Assembly: GCA_001939145.1 (NCBI GenBank)
Contig: LSRX01000499.1
Coordinates: forward strand, 129,651 to 193,650
Origin: Symbiodinium microadriaticum
Taxonomy: Eukaryota; Sar; Dinophyceae; Suessiales; Symbiodiniaceae
Direction of reading: 5' to 3'
DNA length: 64,000 nucleotides
Made by a program: the position numbers and the translations under genes. Under the pieces are notes generated by a model. It ran no database searches and was not told the origin of the DNA. It saw only the letters and a program-made list of their open reading frames with translations. Positions 1 through 13,694 of this stretch are shown one piece after another (position 1 is the stretch's first letter; the number at the start of each line of letters is the position of its first letter).

Positions 1-10
1 TGTTGTATTA

Positions 11-79
<69 letters not shown>

Positions 80-142
80 ATGTTGTTGTTGTTGTATGTT
101 GTTGTTGTATGTTGTTGTTGTATGTTGTTGTTGTTGTTGCTG
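1..142. repeat. (TTG)n microsatellite
   Basis: An almost pure TTG trinucleotide run, interrupted by a few TTGTATG variants, continues from the window edge to about position 142. The valine- and leucine-rich open frames over it are products of the repeat and not genes. Confidence 0.95.
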
Positions 143-180
143 TTGCTTCCCGTGGTCGTTGCCGAGGTTGTTGGTGTGGT

Positions 181-185
181 GGTGA

Positions 186-220
<35 letters not shown>

Positions 221-226
221 TCGTCG
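181..226. repeat. (GTC)n microsatellite
   Basis: About twelve GTC units directly follow the degenerate end of the TTG tract. The next 500 bases show no supported gene. Confidence 0.9.
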
Positions 227-744
227 CGCCTGTCTGTCAGCCAGAGACTCCCTTCGAGCTCTAATTTAACGCCACGCTTTGCTTTATACGATGTGGCAGC
301 AGTGTTGAAAAGATAGTATCGCATTGTGCGTCCGTTACGGGCGTGCATGTCGCTGAAACGGCTATCCGAACGCTACAGGTGATGCTACGTTGCCCGATGC
401 AACAGCAGGAGCGGCTGCATGTTCATGTTCTGAAATGAGGTGAAGTGAGCGCAAGCCGCTAAATCTGGGAAGCGACAGCTGTGAGTGAATGTGACATGGA
501 TGAGTCTTGATTCCGGTGGTGCTGTAGTGGAGCTATGTGCAGGCATCGTGAACTGCAGCGTTGCTACGATCCTCACGGGGTGCATCGGCAAGGCCATGGG
601 TTTTCTTGTGCAGATGGCAAAGCCTCATCCGTCTTCAGTCACACACACGCACAGGTTTGTCGGTTGTGTATGTTTGTGTCATCTCAGCCCCTCAGCTCTG
701 GTTATCAACCCGACCTCAAGAAAATTCGTCTGATACGGCTGCAA

Positions 745-3700
745 CGGCTGACTCGCAGGTGCCATGTGTGCCTTTGCCATTGGACACCTGCATGCTTGAC
801 TCCTCTAATTGCAGTGCGGGCATTCCCGCTACTCGGATGCAACATCTGGAAAATTGCCTGCAAACCTCTCCGAACTCTGCAGCTCAGGCTGGCGACTCGT
901 GCGACATCCACTGCAAGTACCCCTACACCGGCACGTCCGGCGAGGTAGCATGGGACGCACATTGCAACGGCTTCCGAGCCTCTGAGCCACGCCCTGGCAG
1001 GCAAGCTGTCCGTCCGTCAACAGCGATCCCTTCTTCCTGCCGACGCTTGCTCCCCCAACCTGCATCGTGGACGCTGAGCGTGCTCTATTCATGTTGGGGT
1101 TGAAGCGCAGTACATTCAGCGGATGCAGAACGAAGGCTGACCGGCATGAGCTCTTTACCATCCTGGTGAAGTGCAAGCTCAGGACTGTTCGCAATTGGAA
1201 TCCATCTCTGTCGTGGGATTTCGACGGAAAGCGAACGACACGGGCTGGGAATGTGACTTGAACATAATATGAAATACGATTTTAGATTCAGAAGAGGCAT
1301 TCAGTCAGAGGGGGAGAGCTTGTGCGGAAAGGTCACCTTGACAGCCAAGCATGCAGTCGCACTGGGGCTCTTCTGTGTACCTAGCTTTGACAGATGGAAT
1401 GACAGCCGATTTCTATGCGTCTCGGGGGCAACGCCCCCATCGCAGCAAATCGAGCCGATCTCACCCATGACACAAGCTGCTGACAAGTGTTTTCAGTGTG
1501 CTGTGCCTGGCATGTTGAGGTGATGACGGTTTCGGTGGCACTGTGCGAGAAGATTGCTATCTGGAGTTTGACAAAGATCCATGCGGGGGCCCTTGGCAAA
1601 TTGAGAGGACCACTGCGTGCAGCATAGAATACTGTGGTGATGAGTCACGGACTGGTCGAATTGCTTGAGGGCTAGCGGGGTAGCCACCCCACCACCTGAG
1701 CCGGGTGCGTCCATAATCATGTTATGCAATGCTATGGACGTAAGATGACATGAATGTCCTAACTTCAGCTGTCAAGGGCACACTTGTTTGAGAGAAGCTC
1801 GTAGGCCTGGGTCTCTATAGCCTCTTTGCAGGTGGGAGCCCGCAGCTGCTTCTCTCTGGCTGCTTTCCTCTGGCTGACTGCTTGGCTCCCATGGTCGACC
1901 TTTGCCAGTTCAACGTGCGCCTTGGCCGACCGAGACCCGAGAATGCTCGCGGGGCGGCTCGACGATCATCCTCTCCTCTCCACGCTTCAGACTGAGGTCT
2001 GATTGCCAGCAGGTCATGCGAGGCAGCTCCTGCAGCGTCTCCTGTATCTCGCCCTATTCCGGATCGCAGCCCGGCGAAAGAGTGTTCGCCGGCTTGTGTT
2101 GTCGTACCTCATCTAAGCCTTCGAGGTAGGTGACTGTAGCATACGACAATATCTGGTCCCGGCTCTCTGTTCGCCGACCTCCTCCGCCCCGGTGCCTCCC
2201 GCCCCATCCCCACGCAACCTTTGCCCACACCTTGGCCTTGAAGAGGAGGAAAGACCGCAAGCATGAAGCATGATGACAATATACCAGAGACCCCAAGCAA
2301 CGCCCGAACCAAACCAACCATGATAATAGTACCAAAGACCCCAAGCAGACCCAAGCCCGGATGGGGAAACACCATCACATGGGGACCAACCATTGGGCGC
2401 CGGGCGATAGTGCACCACATGTGACATGTCTTCCGCTCCACGTCCAGAGCTCCAGGTCCACCGTGGCAACGTGCCCCATGATGAACACAGATGCACTTCA
2501 AGGGCTTGAGCTCGTCCTTCCGATGCCTGGCTAAATCCAACCTTGGACTTGGCCACAGTGCTGGTTTGCTCTCTGCCTTCATTGCCTGCATGCTCCGCGT
2601 GTGGTATGTGGCCCGAGGGCCTGCAGCTTCCCTGTGTGTCCTGATCCAGCTGTGCTTCCACTCGGCCGCTCAGACAACGTGTTAAGCACAGATTTTGCTG
2701 GACCGTTCTTCCTGGGTGAGTAGACTTTCGAGTGTTCTTGTTGTCAGAATCTCAGAAAAGATCAATGCAACTGTGATTTTGTCCATCAGGGTTGTTAAAG
2801 CATTGTGCTGTTTGTCCCTGAGGTTTTGTGCAGCATGAGAAACTCAGCTGCAATATTGAGGGCAGCACATGCTGGAGATGCTCCAGGCTTGCACAGACAG
2901 GCCCCTCAACACAAACATTCGTAGCTGACGTACTTCCTTCAGATTGGGAGTTGGCGATCCGTGCTATCGCCAAACTTAGCCTGGGGATTTGTGTAAGCTG
3001 TGTGCTCCTTGCCAGTTGAGATGTCAACTGCCTCTTCAGATTGCACTGCATGGCACATGAAGCATCCAAAGAAGCCGATGCCCGTTCGAAGGAACGGCAC
3101 CTATGGCTGCGACCGCGACTACATAGGCCCAAGTCTTTCGGAGAGCATCTTAACGGGCAGCTGCAGTACTCAGAACAATGGTACGGCGAGGCACCGTCGA
3201 CCGCAGCTGCACGAGTCTTGCCTTCTCGGGCACATCCTTGGGGAATACTGCAGAAGGCCTGGGACCAGATAGAAACTTACAACTTAATGCTATAATAGTA
3301 TAGTATTGATGACAAGAAGCACACTGCAACCACGTTTTGACTGTCCTTTATGTCAAAGAGTCTGATTCCATGTCGCTTGGAAACTTGGGTGTAGTGTTCT
3401 TGCTGGTGTTTAGTGAACACTTGTGTCCGCTGTTGTGTTACTTGTACTGCCCAAAACCCCAGACAGCCTCGTAGTGCCAATGAAAACCATGTAAAAAAGG
3501 GCGCTTCAGTGCGGCTCTGGGAGTCATGGCTCTCGCGAGATCGTCTCTGTGATCCCTCTGCTGATCAGGTCCGGCCTGCTACCCCGAAGCAGTGTTCTCA
3601 GGCTGCAAGGCACGGTCCGCAGAGTCTCCATGTAGGTTTGATCCAAGCTTGGGTCCCCAGTGTGCAGGTTGTTGCTGAAATCGTTCCGTGCCAGCCGCCG

Positions 3701-6700
3701 GTTGTTGATCCCTGCCCAGATCCCAGTGCGATGAAGATCTGTCGGTAAACTTGAGGGCTAAGAGTTCGGCTTTGACCCTCAGCCAGTGCGAGGTCTCCAT
3801 GATGCTTCCTCGTGTAGCGGGTCTTCGCTGGCTCCGGGTGGTAGCTGCGAAATTGGATGCCTTTCACCATTCTACCAAGGTGCCGTGGCCTGTGGCAAGC
3901 GACCAGAAGCAAGAGGGTGGTAGATAGGAGGAGGAATCTACAGAAAATTGAACCCAAAGGTCGTGACCAGGGTTATGCTCCTTTCGTTGTCCAGTGTTTG
4001 GGATTTCTCGCCTGGTCGCCGCCACTTGAGGCAGTCCCGTGCAGGCGTCTTGCCCACTCGACAACATCAACACCACAGGAGGCTGGGATCCTTGGGAGCC
4101 CCTCTGTGGCGGGTTCCCGTGGCCGAATTCTCCATTTAACTACCTGACAGGATTGGTGTGGACCCCGCCGGTGTGTAGCCTGCAACTCAATGGGGCGAAA
4201 CCGTAGTTCTCCGTGTCTGGGCCCGCCCTCGGGAAAACCCGACATGTGCTTTAGGACCTCACGAGGTCGGTCACACTCAGAGCTCTTCAGACTCGCAGCT
4301 CTGTGGTCAGTCTTCAGTGACTGTAAACCCATGGTCTTGTTCTCCAGTCATGTGGCACTGCTCAGAGTCTGCCGGCTCGAAGCATTCCGATCTGTCTAAG
4401 ACTCTAAGGCCTGTGGTGCCCTGAGCCTACACTGGAAGAAGAGCCGGCGTATGGACGAAATCCTGAAGGCCTCGTGCAGAATGCAATCTTCGACGATGGC
4501 AGGAAGATGATACCCTGAATTTTTTTCAATGAACAGGTGGCAGTAGCCAAGACAGCAGCGGATGGATCTGCAACCCCGGCTATGCCGGCACAGCGGAGGC
4601 CGCCGTCCCCCCGCACTGCATTGCGACTGGATGGGTCTGACCTGGCTTCTGCCGCAGGTCACGTGTCAACTACTTCCTCCTGCCAGGGTCGCCCGTGCAG
4701 TTTTCACAATTCGCCTGCTCAGACACGCGAGCTTTCTCACCAGATTCCCTCCTGTCGTCCAGCTCGCAGATGCCAGGGGCAACAGTGCGGTGTGGCGAGG
4801 TGGTGACGGGACATGGGTTGGAGGGACATCGTAGATCAAGCCGTTCACTTGTGATGTTCCTGGCCTCGCAGTTGGAAGCTGCAAGTTTGCAAGGCTCATC
4901 ATGTCTGGCTGCAGCCGGCTGGAGCCTTGCGTGCCGCTGCAAGCATTTGCAATGGACTTCCAGGTGCTTCTACAAGCTTCTACCGAACTCAGCTCAGACT
5001 GTCCAAAACTCGAGCGGAAGCTGGCAGGTGCGGCTTCCGGCCCTGCCTCCTGCACGCGGGGAGTGGCTGGAGGAAGCTGGAGAAGGCTTGAAGATGCTTG
5101 AAGACCACAGAGTCTTAGAGAAACCACATCACAGAAAGAGCAGGGCCACAAACGCTCCGAGCGCCATGCGAGGCTTTGAAATCGATGTTTCGGGATGTGC
5201 AGCCTTGGGTCCTGGCCAGGCCACGAGGGAGAGACCAAAGGGGACAAGTGGCTGTAGACTCTGCGATTAGCACGGCCTGCTGCTTCTATCGAGAAGCTTT
5301 GTCGGGGCTTCGAGACGGCTGGGGCTCTTGCTGAAGTTCCGCGCTCCAGGCATGTCTTATCGGTTGCCGGCCGCCGTTTGTTGGAGATGTGGTGGAAGCA
5401 CTTTGCCCCGTTGGGAACACGGCTACGCGGCAAAACCGGCAGAAGCAATAATGCCGAGTCACGGGTGAGGTTCCATCTCGGAACCTGCTGGTTTTGAACA
5501 TGTTCTCTTGCCCAGGATCGATTTCAGGCACCCATCCCGCACAAGACTCCGCTTCTTGACATGCCTGTGGTTTCCGCTGCTTTGGTCGCAAGTTTGATGC
5601 GAGCTGCCGAGGCTTTGTGAGCTTCGATGCCCGGACCCACAAATGGCCCCACCGGGTTACCAGCTGATCAAGACGGAGCCTTGGCAGCAGGCAGAAACTG
5701 TTTGATGAGTATGACTGAGTATGATCAATACTCATTGGCTCGATTTCTGTTCTGTGCCCCTGCAGATGTGCGCGACGTCTCGGGTGTGTCTCTTGTACAG
5801 CCTGCCCACTGTCATGAAGCGCGACAGCTCGCTTCATGCACTCGCCCAGTCACGAGACGCAGGCACGCCAACCAACTGTGGGAGCTGCTGGCAAGGGTGG
5901 CGAGTGGCAGTGCACGTCGGACTTCACTGGCTTGCCCTTGAAGCAGCTTGCAGAGACACAGAGCTTTTTTGCGTAGCCTCGTTGTCAATTCTGTTGAGCC
6001 CCTCTGTCAGCCCAGGCACTGCAACGCAACTGCTGCATGCAACGAGACCAGTGCGGAGCAGCTTGACGAGTCAGGACTCCTCGTTGGCGGTACACTTCTG
6101 ATTTGCACCCATGGCAGTGTCCCGCACTTGTTGTTTGTAGGCTGCTGTTAATCTGTGACCTGTGCTTTGGCAGGAGACTGTGCCAATGCCATCGAGCTTT
6201 CGATCGAACTAACTGGATGTGTGAAGCGGCAACCATGTCAAGCTCCAATACTGGACTCTTGCCTCTTTGTGTGATGCTCTAGTCGCTCTAGACTTTAGGC
6301 GGTCTATTCCGATTGCTACTGCAGCCTTTAGATTGAGATGTCACCGGAGCTGCGCTGCTTGCACAAGCTGTGCACACCAGGACGCTTGCAGCATAGAGAG
6401 CTTCGACTGCCCCGCTAATTTGCTGGACCCCGGTTCTTCGTGCACGGTGCTCTGCCGCTTGGCAGAGAGCATTCTATCATGTCAGGGGGTCACTGGTCTC
6501 CTCTCGCTGCCAGGCCGCTTTCCGTTTGTTGGAGACCCGACGATCGCACGCTGCCCTCACGAAAACGTCCTCTTTGGACAAGGCCACGCAGCGACGCAGC
6601 CGATTGCCGCATGTCCTGAGCTCTGAGAAGCTTTGACTCTCCCAGGGTTGGATTGGACACCACCCGACTGCGTGTTGCCAGAATGCTATGATCCAGTTCC

Positions 6701-9174
6701 AGAAGGCCTGTGCACAAACTTGCTGTGCCTCTGAAAAAAGAGGGTCCGCAGAATATTTGTGACGAACGGGCCGAATCGATGACTGTTTTGGCTTTGTCAG
6801 GCTATCAACATGGTGCAGCTGGATGGGAGTGTGCAGAAGGCCTGAATGGGTTCAGCAATGACCTCCTCAATGCCTGTTTCCCACGTTGCTCTAGGCCTCT
6901 AGGCTCGTGTTCTCTTGAGTAGCAGCTTTGTTTCACTGCCGGACTGGGGCCTTCACCGCTGCAGGCTACTTCGGCTCTGCAGTGCGCAGCTGCACGACAG
7001 ATGTCAACTGTGAGCGTGAGGTGGCCCTTTCAGGCACGTCTCGTTGAGGTGATCTCACGTGTGTGTGTGTGTGTGTGTGTGGATGGTGAAAGGGCACCGC
7101 GCCTTTGCTGGGTGCAGGCTGCACCAAGCTACAACCGTGCAGCTTGCCGAGAAGCCGCGATCGTTGTCGCTATGTCACTGGGCTAGTGGGAAGGGCTTCC
7201 TCAGTTCATCTAGCGTTCGGAGAGTGTTTCATTATTGACAGATTCGATATGCAGTGATATGCACAACCTATAACCAACCCGGTGCATGTTACAGCTTCAC
7301 TTCAGAGTCGCAAGCAGTCGGGGGGCAGTCCAGGATGCGTTCGAACATGGGGCAAAGCTTGCGCGGTGAGCAAGACTCTGCTTTGAGAACTCTGCCTGGT
7401 CCGCTTGGTTAGGATTTCACCTCGTGCCTTTCAGCGGTCGATGGGCAGAGCTGTGAGGTGCGTTGCTTGGAGCCCCGGCAATAAAATCAGGAGAAAGAGA
7501 GAAGCACAAGCGTGAAGAGGTCGATCGAAGATTGAAAGGGCATCGTAGCCTTAGGAACCCTTCTACACGGCCAGCAGCTCACAAGTTGGCCTTGCGCTAT
7601 GTCCTGCAGGTGCGGACCGTTTCAAGCTCCTGTGATGTTCGTGCATCATACCACCCACACTTCGTCCCTTTCTTCAGGCAACGTTGACCCTGAGCAGGAG
7701 CTGCAAGTCCTGTCTTCCCGGCCGCACTTGCGTAGCATGCCTTAGCTCGATGTGTTTGGATGATCGGGGTCCGCCAAAACCGGCCAGGTCGCTACCAAAC
7801 TGTGTGCCGGAGTGCACTGCGGTGCCTCCTCCAGGGTATGTCGGTTCTCTGCAGACAGGCTGGCGCTGCGGAGAGGGCTACCTGGGCACCCCGACCGTCA
7901 GCTGCACAGTGACGGAAGTCGGTGCGAGCTGCGTTGCTGACTTCCAGGCATCGGGATGCTTGCCTATTCAACCCTGCATCCCAAAAGCAGCGGAGATCCC
8001 TTGTATGTACGACATGGATGATTGCAGGGAGGTCAGTGCTGGGTCGACGTGCGAAATACACTGCAAACATCCATTTCGAGGTAGCTCAGCAACCGGCAGT
8101 TGTCCTGCCGGTAACACGGATCCCACCAGGATGGTGGATGCAGATTTACCCGAGTGTTTCGTGAAAGCTCCGTGCCCGGATCCGACCAATGGAATACCGG
8201 AAGAATATAGATATACTGGCAACATTCTGGAGCCAGTCGAATGCTCTGCAGGCTTTGCTGGTCCGGCTATTCGGGAGTGCACAGCCAAACTGCTGCCAAA
8301 CAGCACTGACACTTGCTTTGTCGAGGGCAGCTTCACTGGATGTGCCAAGATTGTGCCATGCCTTTCCCCCGAGATCGCGTCGAACGACTGTGAGCTTAAC
8401 ACTACATGTGGGCCTATGCTCGATGCCGGTGACAGCTGCGATACTGCGTGCAACAGGCCACTCGAAGGACAGATGACTGTGGCGCGATGCCCAGCGGACA
8501 ACACGGATCCGACGATGCGGGCGATTTGGACACGTCCAATTTGCACTTGCCCGGATCCGGCAGTGGTCCCTCCTGGCTTTGCCCCGGCTCTCGGGGCATG
8601 GACATGCTTGGCAGGATACGTAGGGCAAGCAGCGAAGCTCTGCGAGTGTCGGGCAGAGGAGCCACTATTGCGCGGTTGTTACTCCCCAGTAATTTGCGGT
8701 GCTGCCGGCTTTTCCGATACGGACACTAGAAGAGGCTTCGTGGGAGGAAGGATCGAGTTTGGGCCCTCGACGTTAGATGGGCGGACAGACGAAGATGGCG
8801 TTTTGAGCTATGAGGTCTTTTGGGCCGATGACTGCGGCATCCCACTGAGGGATTTCCCAGCGATTCTGACGGTGCCGCCTCGCACCTCCGGTGGTCCTTC
8901 GAGTCTTTGGCCCGATGGTTGCTGCAAGACAGATGTTTATTCCTTGACAATCCCGGCAACTGAGTTGCCGGCCGAAGCCCGGCAACTGCTGATCCTCGTG
9001 CTCACAAGCTCGGGACCCGCACCCGATGGGTTGGTCATCCCGTTGGAGGATAGCAATTTCGAAGACACTGTGACAGTTCCGCCCAAAGGTACGGTTGGCA
9101 GCGAAGCCAGCGAACGGCGGACTTCTGAGTGGCTTCTTTTGTTGACTTGCATAATAGCAGTCCGTCGTGAGTAG
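745..9174 (+). CDS. Multi-exon cysteine-rich modular (sushi/CCP-like) protein
   Basis: Two alternating cysteine modules define this gene. Module A has a W-x-C-x2-GY-x-G core followed by two or more cysteines. Module B reads [ST]GC-x4-PC-x-P, then AG[SD][ST]C-x3-C, then CPA-x-NTDPT and a final P-x-C. The last exon (about 7678-9174) holds complete copies, for example WRCGEGYLG, SGCLPIQPCIP, AGSTCEIHC and WTCLAGYVG. It then has a non-repetitive region with a DDCGI and a DGCC motif, and ends in EWLLLLTCIIAVRRE and a stop. The same signatures occur upstream in short open segments: AGDSCDIHC near 900, GSSCSVSC near 2030, YGCDRDYIG near 3110, WICNPGYAG near 4565, SGCSRLEPCVP near 4905, WQCTSDFTG near 5900, TGCVKRQPC near 6220, GSSCTVLC near 6440 and AGYFGSAVRSC near 6965. 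This pattern suggests a secreted or surface protein of disulfide-bonded modules. The 5' end, signal peptide and most splice sites are unresolved, and the 5' part could be a separate paralogue. Confidence 0.72.
1424..1438. repeat. Perfect GGGGGC/GCCCCC hairpin
   Basis: GGGGGC (1424-1429) and GCCCCC (1433-1438) are separated by three bases. The hairpin lies in a probable intron of the cysteine-rich gene. Similar G-C palindromes occur at 51608-51623 and 52829-52861. Confidence 0.7.
7059..7080. repeat. (GT)n microsatellite
   Basis: A GT dinucleotide run lies in the probable intron before the last large exon of the cysteine-rich gene. Confidence 0.9.
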
Positions 9175-10554
9175 GGTCTTCATCGATCGTCGGGGCTTGA
9201 GAGGTGGATTTTCGTGGGATCAGATTACGGAGCTGAAAGAGCTGCAGAAATCTGTACTTTCTGTCAAAGAGCAAGACCTCCAAAACCCAAGCATCGGCTT
9301 CGATTTTTTTCGGTGTCTAACACTGAGGCTGCTAGAGGGGTCTACGGCCCATGAGCCATGTGCCATCTCAAAAGCGATGGCCGTCCAGGAGGCGTGTTTC
9401 GAGTTTGAGTTTCAGTCGTGTCAGAGTAACGGCACATGGTGTGCCAGCCTATGACTATGTGTTATATAGCCCTGCGCCCCTCCGCAACAGCACGTTCAAT
9501 TAGCCTGGGTATCCCCTCGAAGCAGCGCCAGAATTTGTACCAGGTCTGACTTTCCGGAACGGAAACGTCAGGTCTTGAATTCAGCAACCGGTAAAAGGAG
9601 CAGGGTTTGGACTTGACTGAACCCGAGTAAGATTCCCAAAGCACAGACACCATAAACAGGCTGAGCTTGCACTGGTATTTTGCTGGCATGGGCTAACGTA
9701 ACAGCCGAAGATCCCGCGTCTTCGACTGGGGTTTCTTTCGAAGTAGTTGCAACCCCTGTGATGGGACAGGTGAGGCTTTACAGATGAAGGTTACTGAGTG
9801 CACCGGCTTCAAGCCAATGCAAGCAAGCTCATGCTGACATTCTTTGCCTGTTGCATATTTCTCAGCCAGAGCTACTTTGCTTTTCGCTCTAAGCCGTTGA
9901 AGCTCTTTCAGCGACTCGCCGAGACCTCAGTTGTGCAGCCGTGGCGAGTATGGACTTGGTACTCCGTGCCGTGCAGGTGACACCCCTACGGTCCTGAACC
10001 CCATCTTTCAGAGAACGCAGCTTCCCGAAGCAGGGTGGGCGAGATATTCAGAAGTCGCTGTTGTGTAGCAGATGTGGCATTTGTCCGTGGCCATGACCAA
10101 GGTTCAAAAGCGCTCAGCCAAAAGCGTGATTTCCATCAATGACGACCTCCAGTACCGAATTGGCTGGTATGGATGAGGAATTGTCCGTTATCGGCACGAT
10201 TTGGCTCCTCAGCTGGCCGAGTGGCAAGCTGTTCAAGCGTTGAAGCAGTACCTTCTTCACCGCTCGAGTCATCTAGAGTCCAGATTGCCAGTGTTGGCAC
10301 GACTCGGTCTCGTTTTTGGGCAGTACTTGGCGCAAGTGCATCCTCATGAGGTCCTGTGTCAACGAAGCTGCCTGGTTTGCGGCCGGCTTCCTTCTCTTTC
10401 GATTGGCGCTACGCTACAACCTTCTTCCGGCACGAATCGAGCTATGGACTCCACAGGCTCTGAAGACCAAAAGCATCTCGATTGCATGGAGTTGGCAACT
10501 TTGTAGGACAGCTGAAGGCGCTGTGACTCCTGCCTTGCCGCATTCCAGGCAACA
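9175..10554. other. Intergenic spacer, no supported gene
   Basis: No open segment here matches the gene on either side, and frames break often. A minus-strand frame of about 75 codons (9462-9689) has plausible composition but no motif or splice context. The 5' end of the PPR gene, including its start codon and any organelle-targeting peptide, probably lies in the last few hundred bases but could not be placed. Confidence 0.5.
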
Positions 10555-13168
10555 AGGCTGGCAATTCGCCAGGCGCCAACAAGCAGCGCTGCCGCGCCAC
10601 CCAAGCAATTTGTGATCGCAGCGACGCTGGTGACCATCAAGCTGTCTTGGCCAAGTGGAATGAGGTAAGGGCGGAAGCCGGTGCACCCAGCCTTCAGCTG
10701 GTGGCCTTGGAAGCAGTGGCGGAAGCTTTGACCATCTGCGAGCCAAGCCGCTTAGCCGACGAGCTCACGCAGTACCTGTCCCTTCATCCTCTGATGGCTC
10801 GTCCCTCGAACACACATGGCCTCGTCGCAACGATTTTGAAGGCAGGCCGTGACCCGGATTTGGCCCAGACCTTCATCGAGCAGATGCAGGCGGAGAAGAT
10901 GCAGTCTGCGGTTACAGCCAAGGTTCAAGACATGATCTTGGGCCACTTCGCTGCCAAGGGACTCTACGCCAAAGTTACGACACATCTTGCCCGGAGGGAG
11001 CCAGACTCTGAGACGTGGACCTCCGGCTTGAATGCTGCTATCCGCGGCTTCTTCCAGGGAGGCCACCTGAAATTGGCAATGAAATGCATGCAGGAGGTGC
11101 AGGAGATGGGACGTCCCATCAGTCCAGCATCCGCTGCTGCTTTGCTTGATGCATCTTGCAACAAGAAGGAGCGGGGGCGGAGTTTTTTTGCCTTGTGAAG
11201 TCTGAGCCTGAGCTGGCTAAAGGACGTTTCCATTCCGAAAGTCCTGGACATCTTGGGAGGCAAAGCGCAAAGCATCTGCTCTCAGTGCCTCATTGAGCTG
11301 TCGAGCCTGGCAGGTACCAACCTACCCACGGAATCCGCAGCGGCGGTAATGTCGACTTGTTTGAAGAAGGATGATACTGTCGCTGCGCCACTTGGTCTTC
11401 TTGTGTTCAGGTGTTTCGGGCGTCCTCATGCTGTTACTCGCATAAAGCATTGCTATTATAGCCCGTGCAAGACATGCAGTTTGTGCAATCAGTCAAGACA
11501 GCAGAGGGGAGGTATCATGAGGCAACATGCCACTGTGTCTGGCTCCAGCAATATGAATGCCTGGTCTTGAGTGCTTGTTTGCTTGCGCTGTCAGCACACG
11601 GACGCACGGACCCGGACATAGTGACAGTGAGACAGTCCGAACATCGGACAGTCACGCACACAGTCACAGAAAAGCACCGACACAAGGACACAGACAAAGG
11701 CCACACACACACACAGATCCACATATACCTTCTCGCTGACCACGTGCCTCTACGAACAGCGAAAGAGGAAGTTGCTTCATGTTGCTATATTTACAATATG
11801 TTCAGAAGTAAACATGACATAGTCATCTCAGTGTTGGACCCATAGGAGATCCATGACTTTGCAACACATGCTCGTTATCGTTCAAGTTCAAGAAGTCTTT
11901 GCCTGGGTGCGCAGACCTTGTCTAGCCACTCGGCTTTGCTGGTTTTGGACATGTCTAACTTGCGGCATTGCGGATGTTGCCCCCGGACGTCGTCCGGCCG
12001 AAGTTTTTCCATGTCGAGACGGGACAGGACAGGACGAGACGGCACGAGAGTAAAGCAAGAACATTGATATTGCGGAGTACAGTGCATCTGCTGGATAGCT
12101 CCCAGCGTTGGGTACCCTTCATTTCTTAGATCCTTTTCAGTTTCACATTTTTGTATTTCCCAGCTCCCAAGTCGTAGGGTACCCTTCATTTCTTAATAAT
12201 TTCTTCTCCGGGCCTCGAGCCCATGGAAGTCTAGGTGCTGAGCCATAGGCCTTAATCATTAGGCTAGACAGACACCGCCAAGCTTGTATTATATTGCACT
12301 TCAGTCTTCGTAGCTCCTACATTTCTTATTTTGGCTTCTGCCCTGTGCCGTAGGCGCAGGGCCTGGAAACCACCCGAAATAAGAAACGTAGCCCCCCCAC
12401 ATTTCTGATTCTAGGGTTTTTCGAGGCTTGAAAACACCAGAATTAAGAAACGAACTTCATTTCCTGGCTACCTGTAGAAGGCTAGAAGGCAGTTTACATT
12501 TTCGGCTTTTTGCTTTGTCCGGCTGATGTAGCCCCAACATTTCTAATCCAATCATTTCTTGTACAGCGATTGCACTGTAGACGGCAGAGAGAGACTGCGC
12601 GGAAAGTGCTTGGCCTCGGGGAAGGTGCGAGGGGCGGCGGGGAGGCAAACACAAACAGATAATTTAACTTGTGTTTTTACCTCCCCCCCTCCTCCTCTCC
12701 AGAGTCTTTTGAGCTTGGACCTAGCCCTGGGGAATGGCCTTTTGAGCTTGGACCTAGCCCTGGGGAATGGCCTGTGCGTCCCCGAAATGTTTGAAGTGCG
12801 TGTGGCTTTGAGGTTCGAGGTTGGGAACAAGCCCCATTCAAACCCAACTCAAGACCAGGGGGGGGGGTGTCTTCGCCTTTATCATGTCATTCACAACCCT
12901 AACAGCTTGTGCATCACTTGCAATACAGTAGGATGATCTGAAAAATCATCTTAGTTCTGCGGCTGTATACCATAACAGTGATGTTACATGCCATGATACG
13001 AAGTATAGCTACCAAATCTGCACACCGCATGCCACATGTAGTTATTTCGCATCGACGCCAAAGCCTGTAAAGAACATACCAAACACATATAAACAACGCT
13101 TGTTTCCTCGACAAAAGCAGGCCCCCCACGTCGATACACACTCCACGAAAAAATAAACTGATAACTAA

Positions 13169-13204
<36 letters not shown>

Positions 13205-13662
13205 GTCTATGTATATGTACTGGTATATGTATATGTATATGCACACATCCACAGATATGCATATGTAAATGCATAGCACGACGGCCGACCAACCGACCGG
13301 TCGACCGACCGACCGACCGAACGTCATCCATCCGTCCGTACATGGGCCCACATATATTGTCAGACAGACGGACGGACGGACGGACGGACGGACGGACGCA
13401 CCTACATACATACATACATACATACATACATACATACATACATACATACATACATACATACCTACGTACGTACATACGTACGTACGTACATACATACGTA
13501 CACACATACGTACATACATACGTACATACGTACATGCATAGGTACATACACCCATCCATCTATGCATCCATCCATCCATCCATCCATCCATCCATCCATA
13601 CATACATACATACATACATACATACATACATCCATCCATCCATCCATCCATCCATCCATCCA

Positions 13663-13694
<32 letters not shown>

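Noticed and set aside
1424..1438. GGGGGC/GCCCCC hairpin read as a rho-independent terminator
   Set aside because: No T-run follows, and the context is an intron-rich eukaryotic gene.
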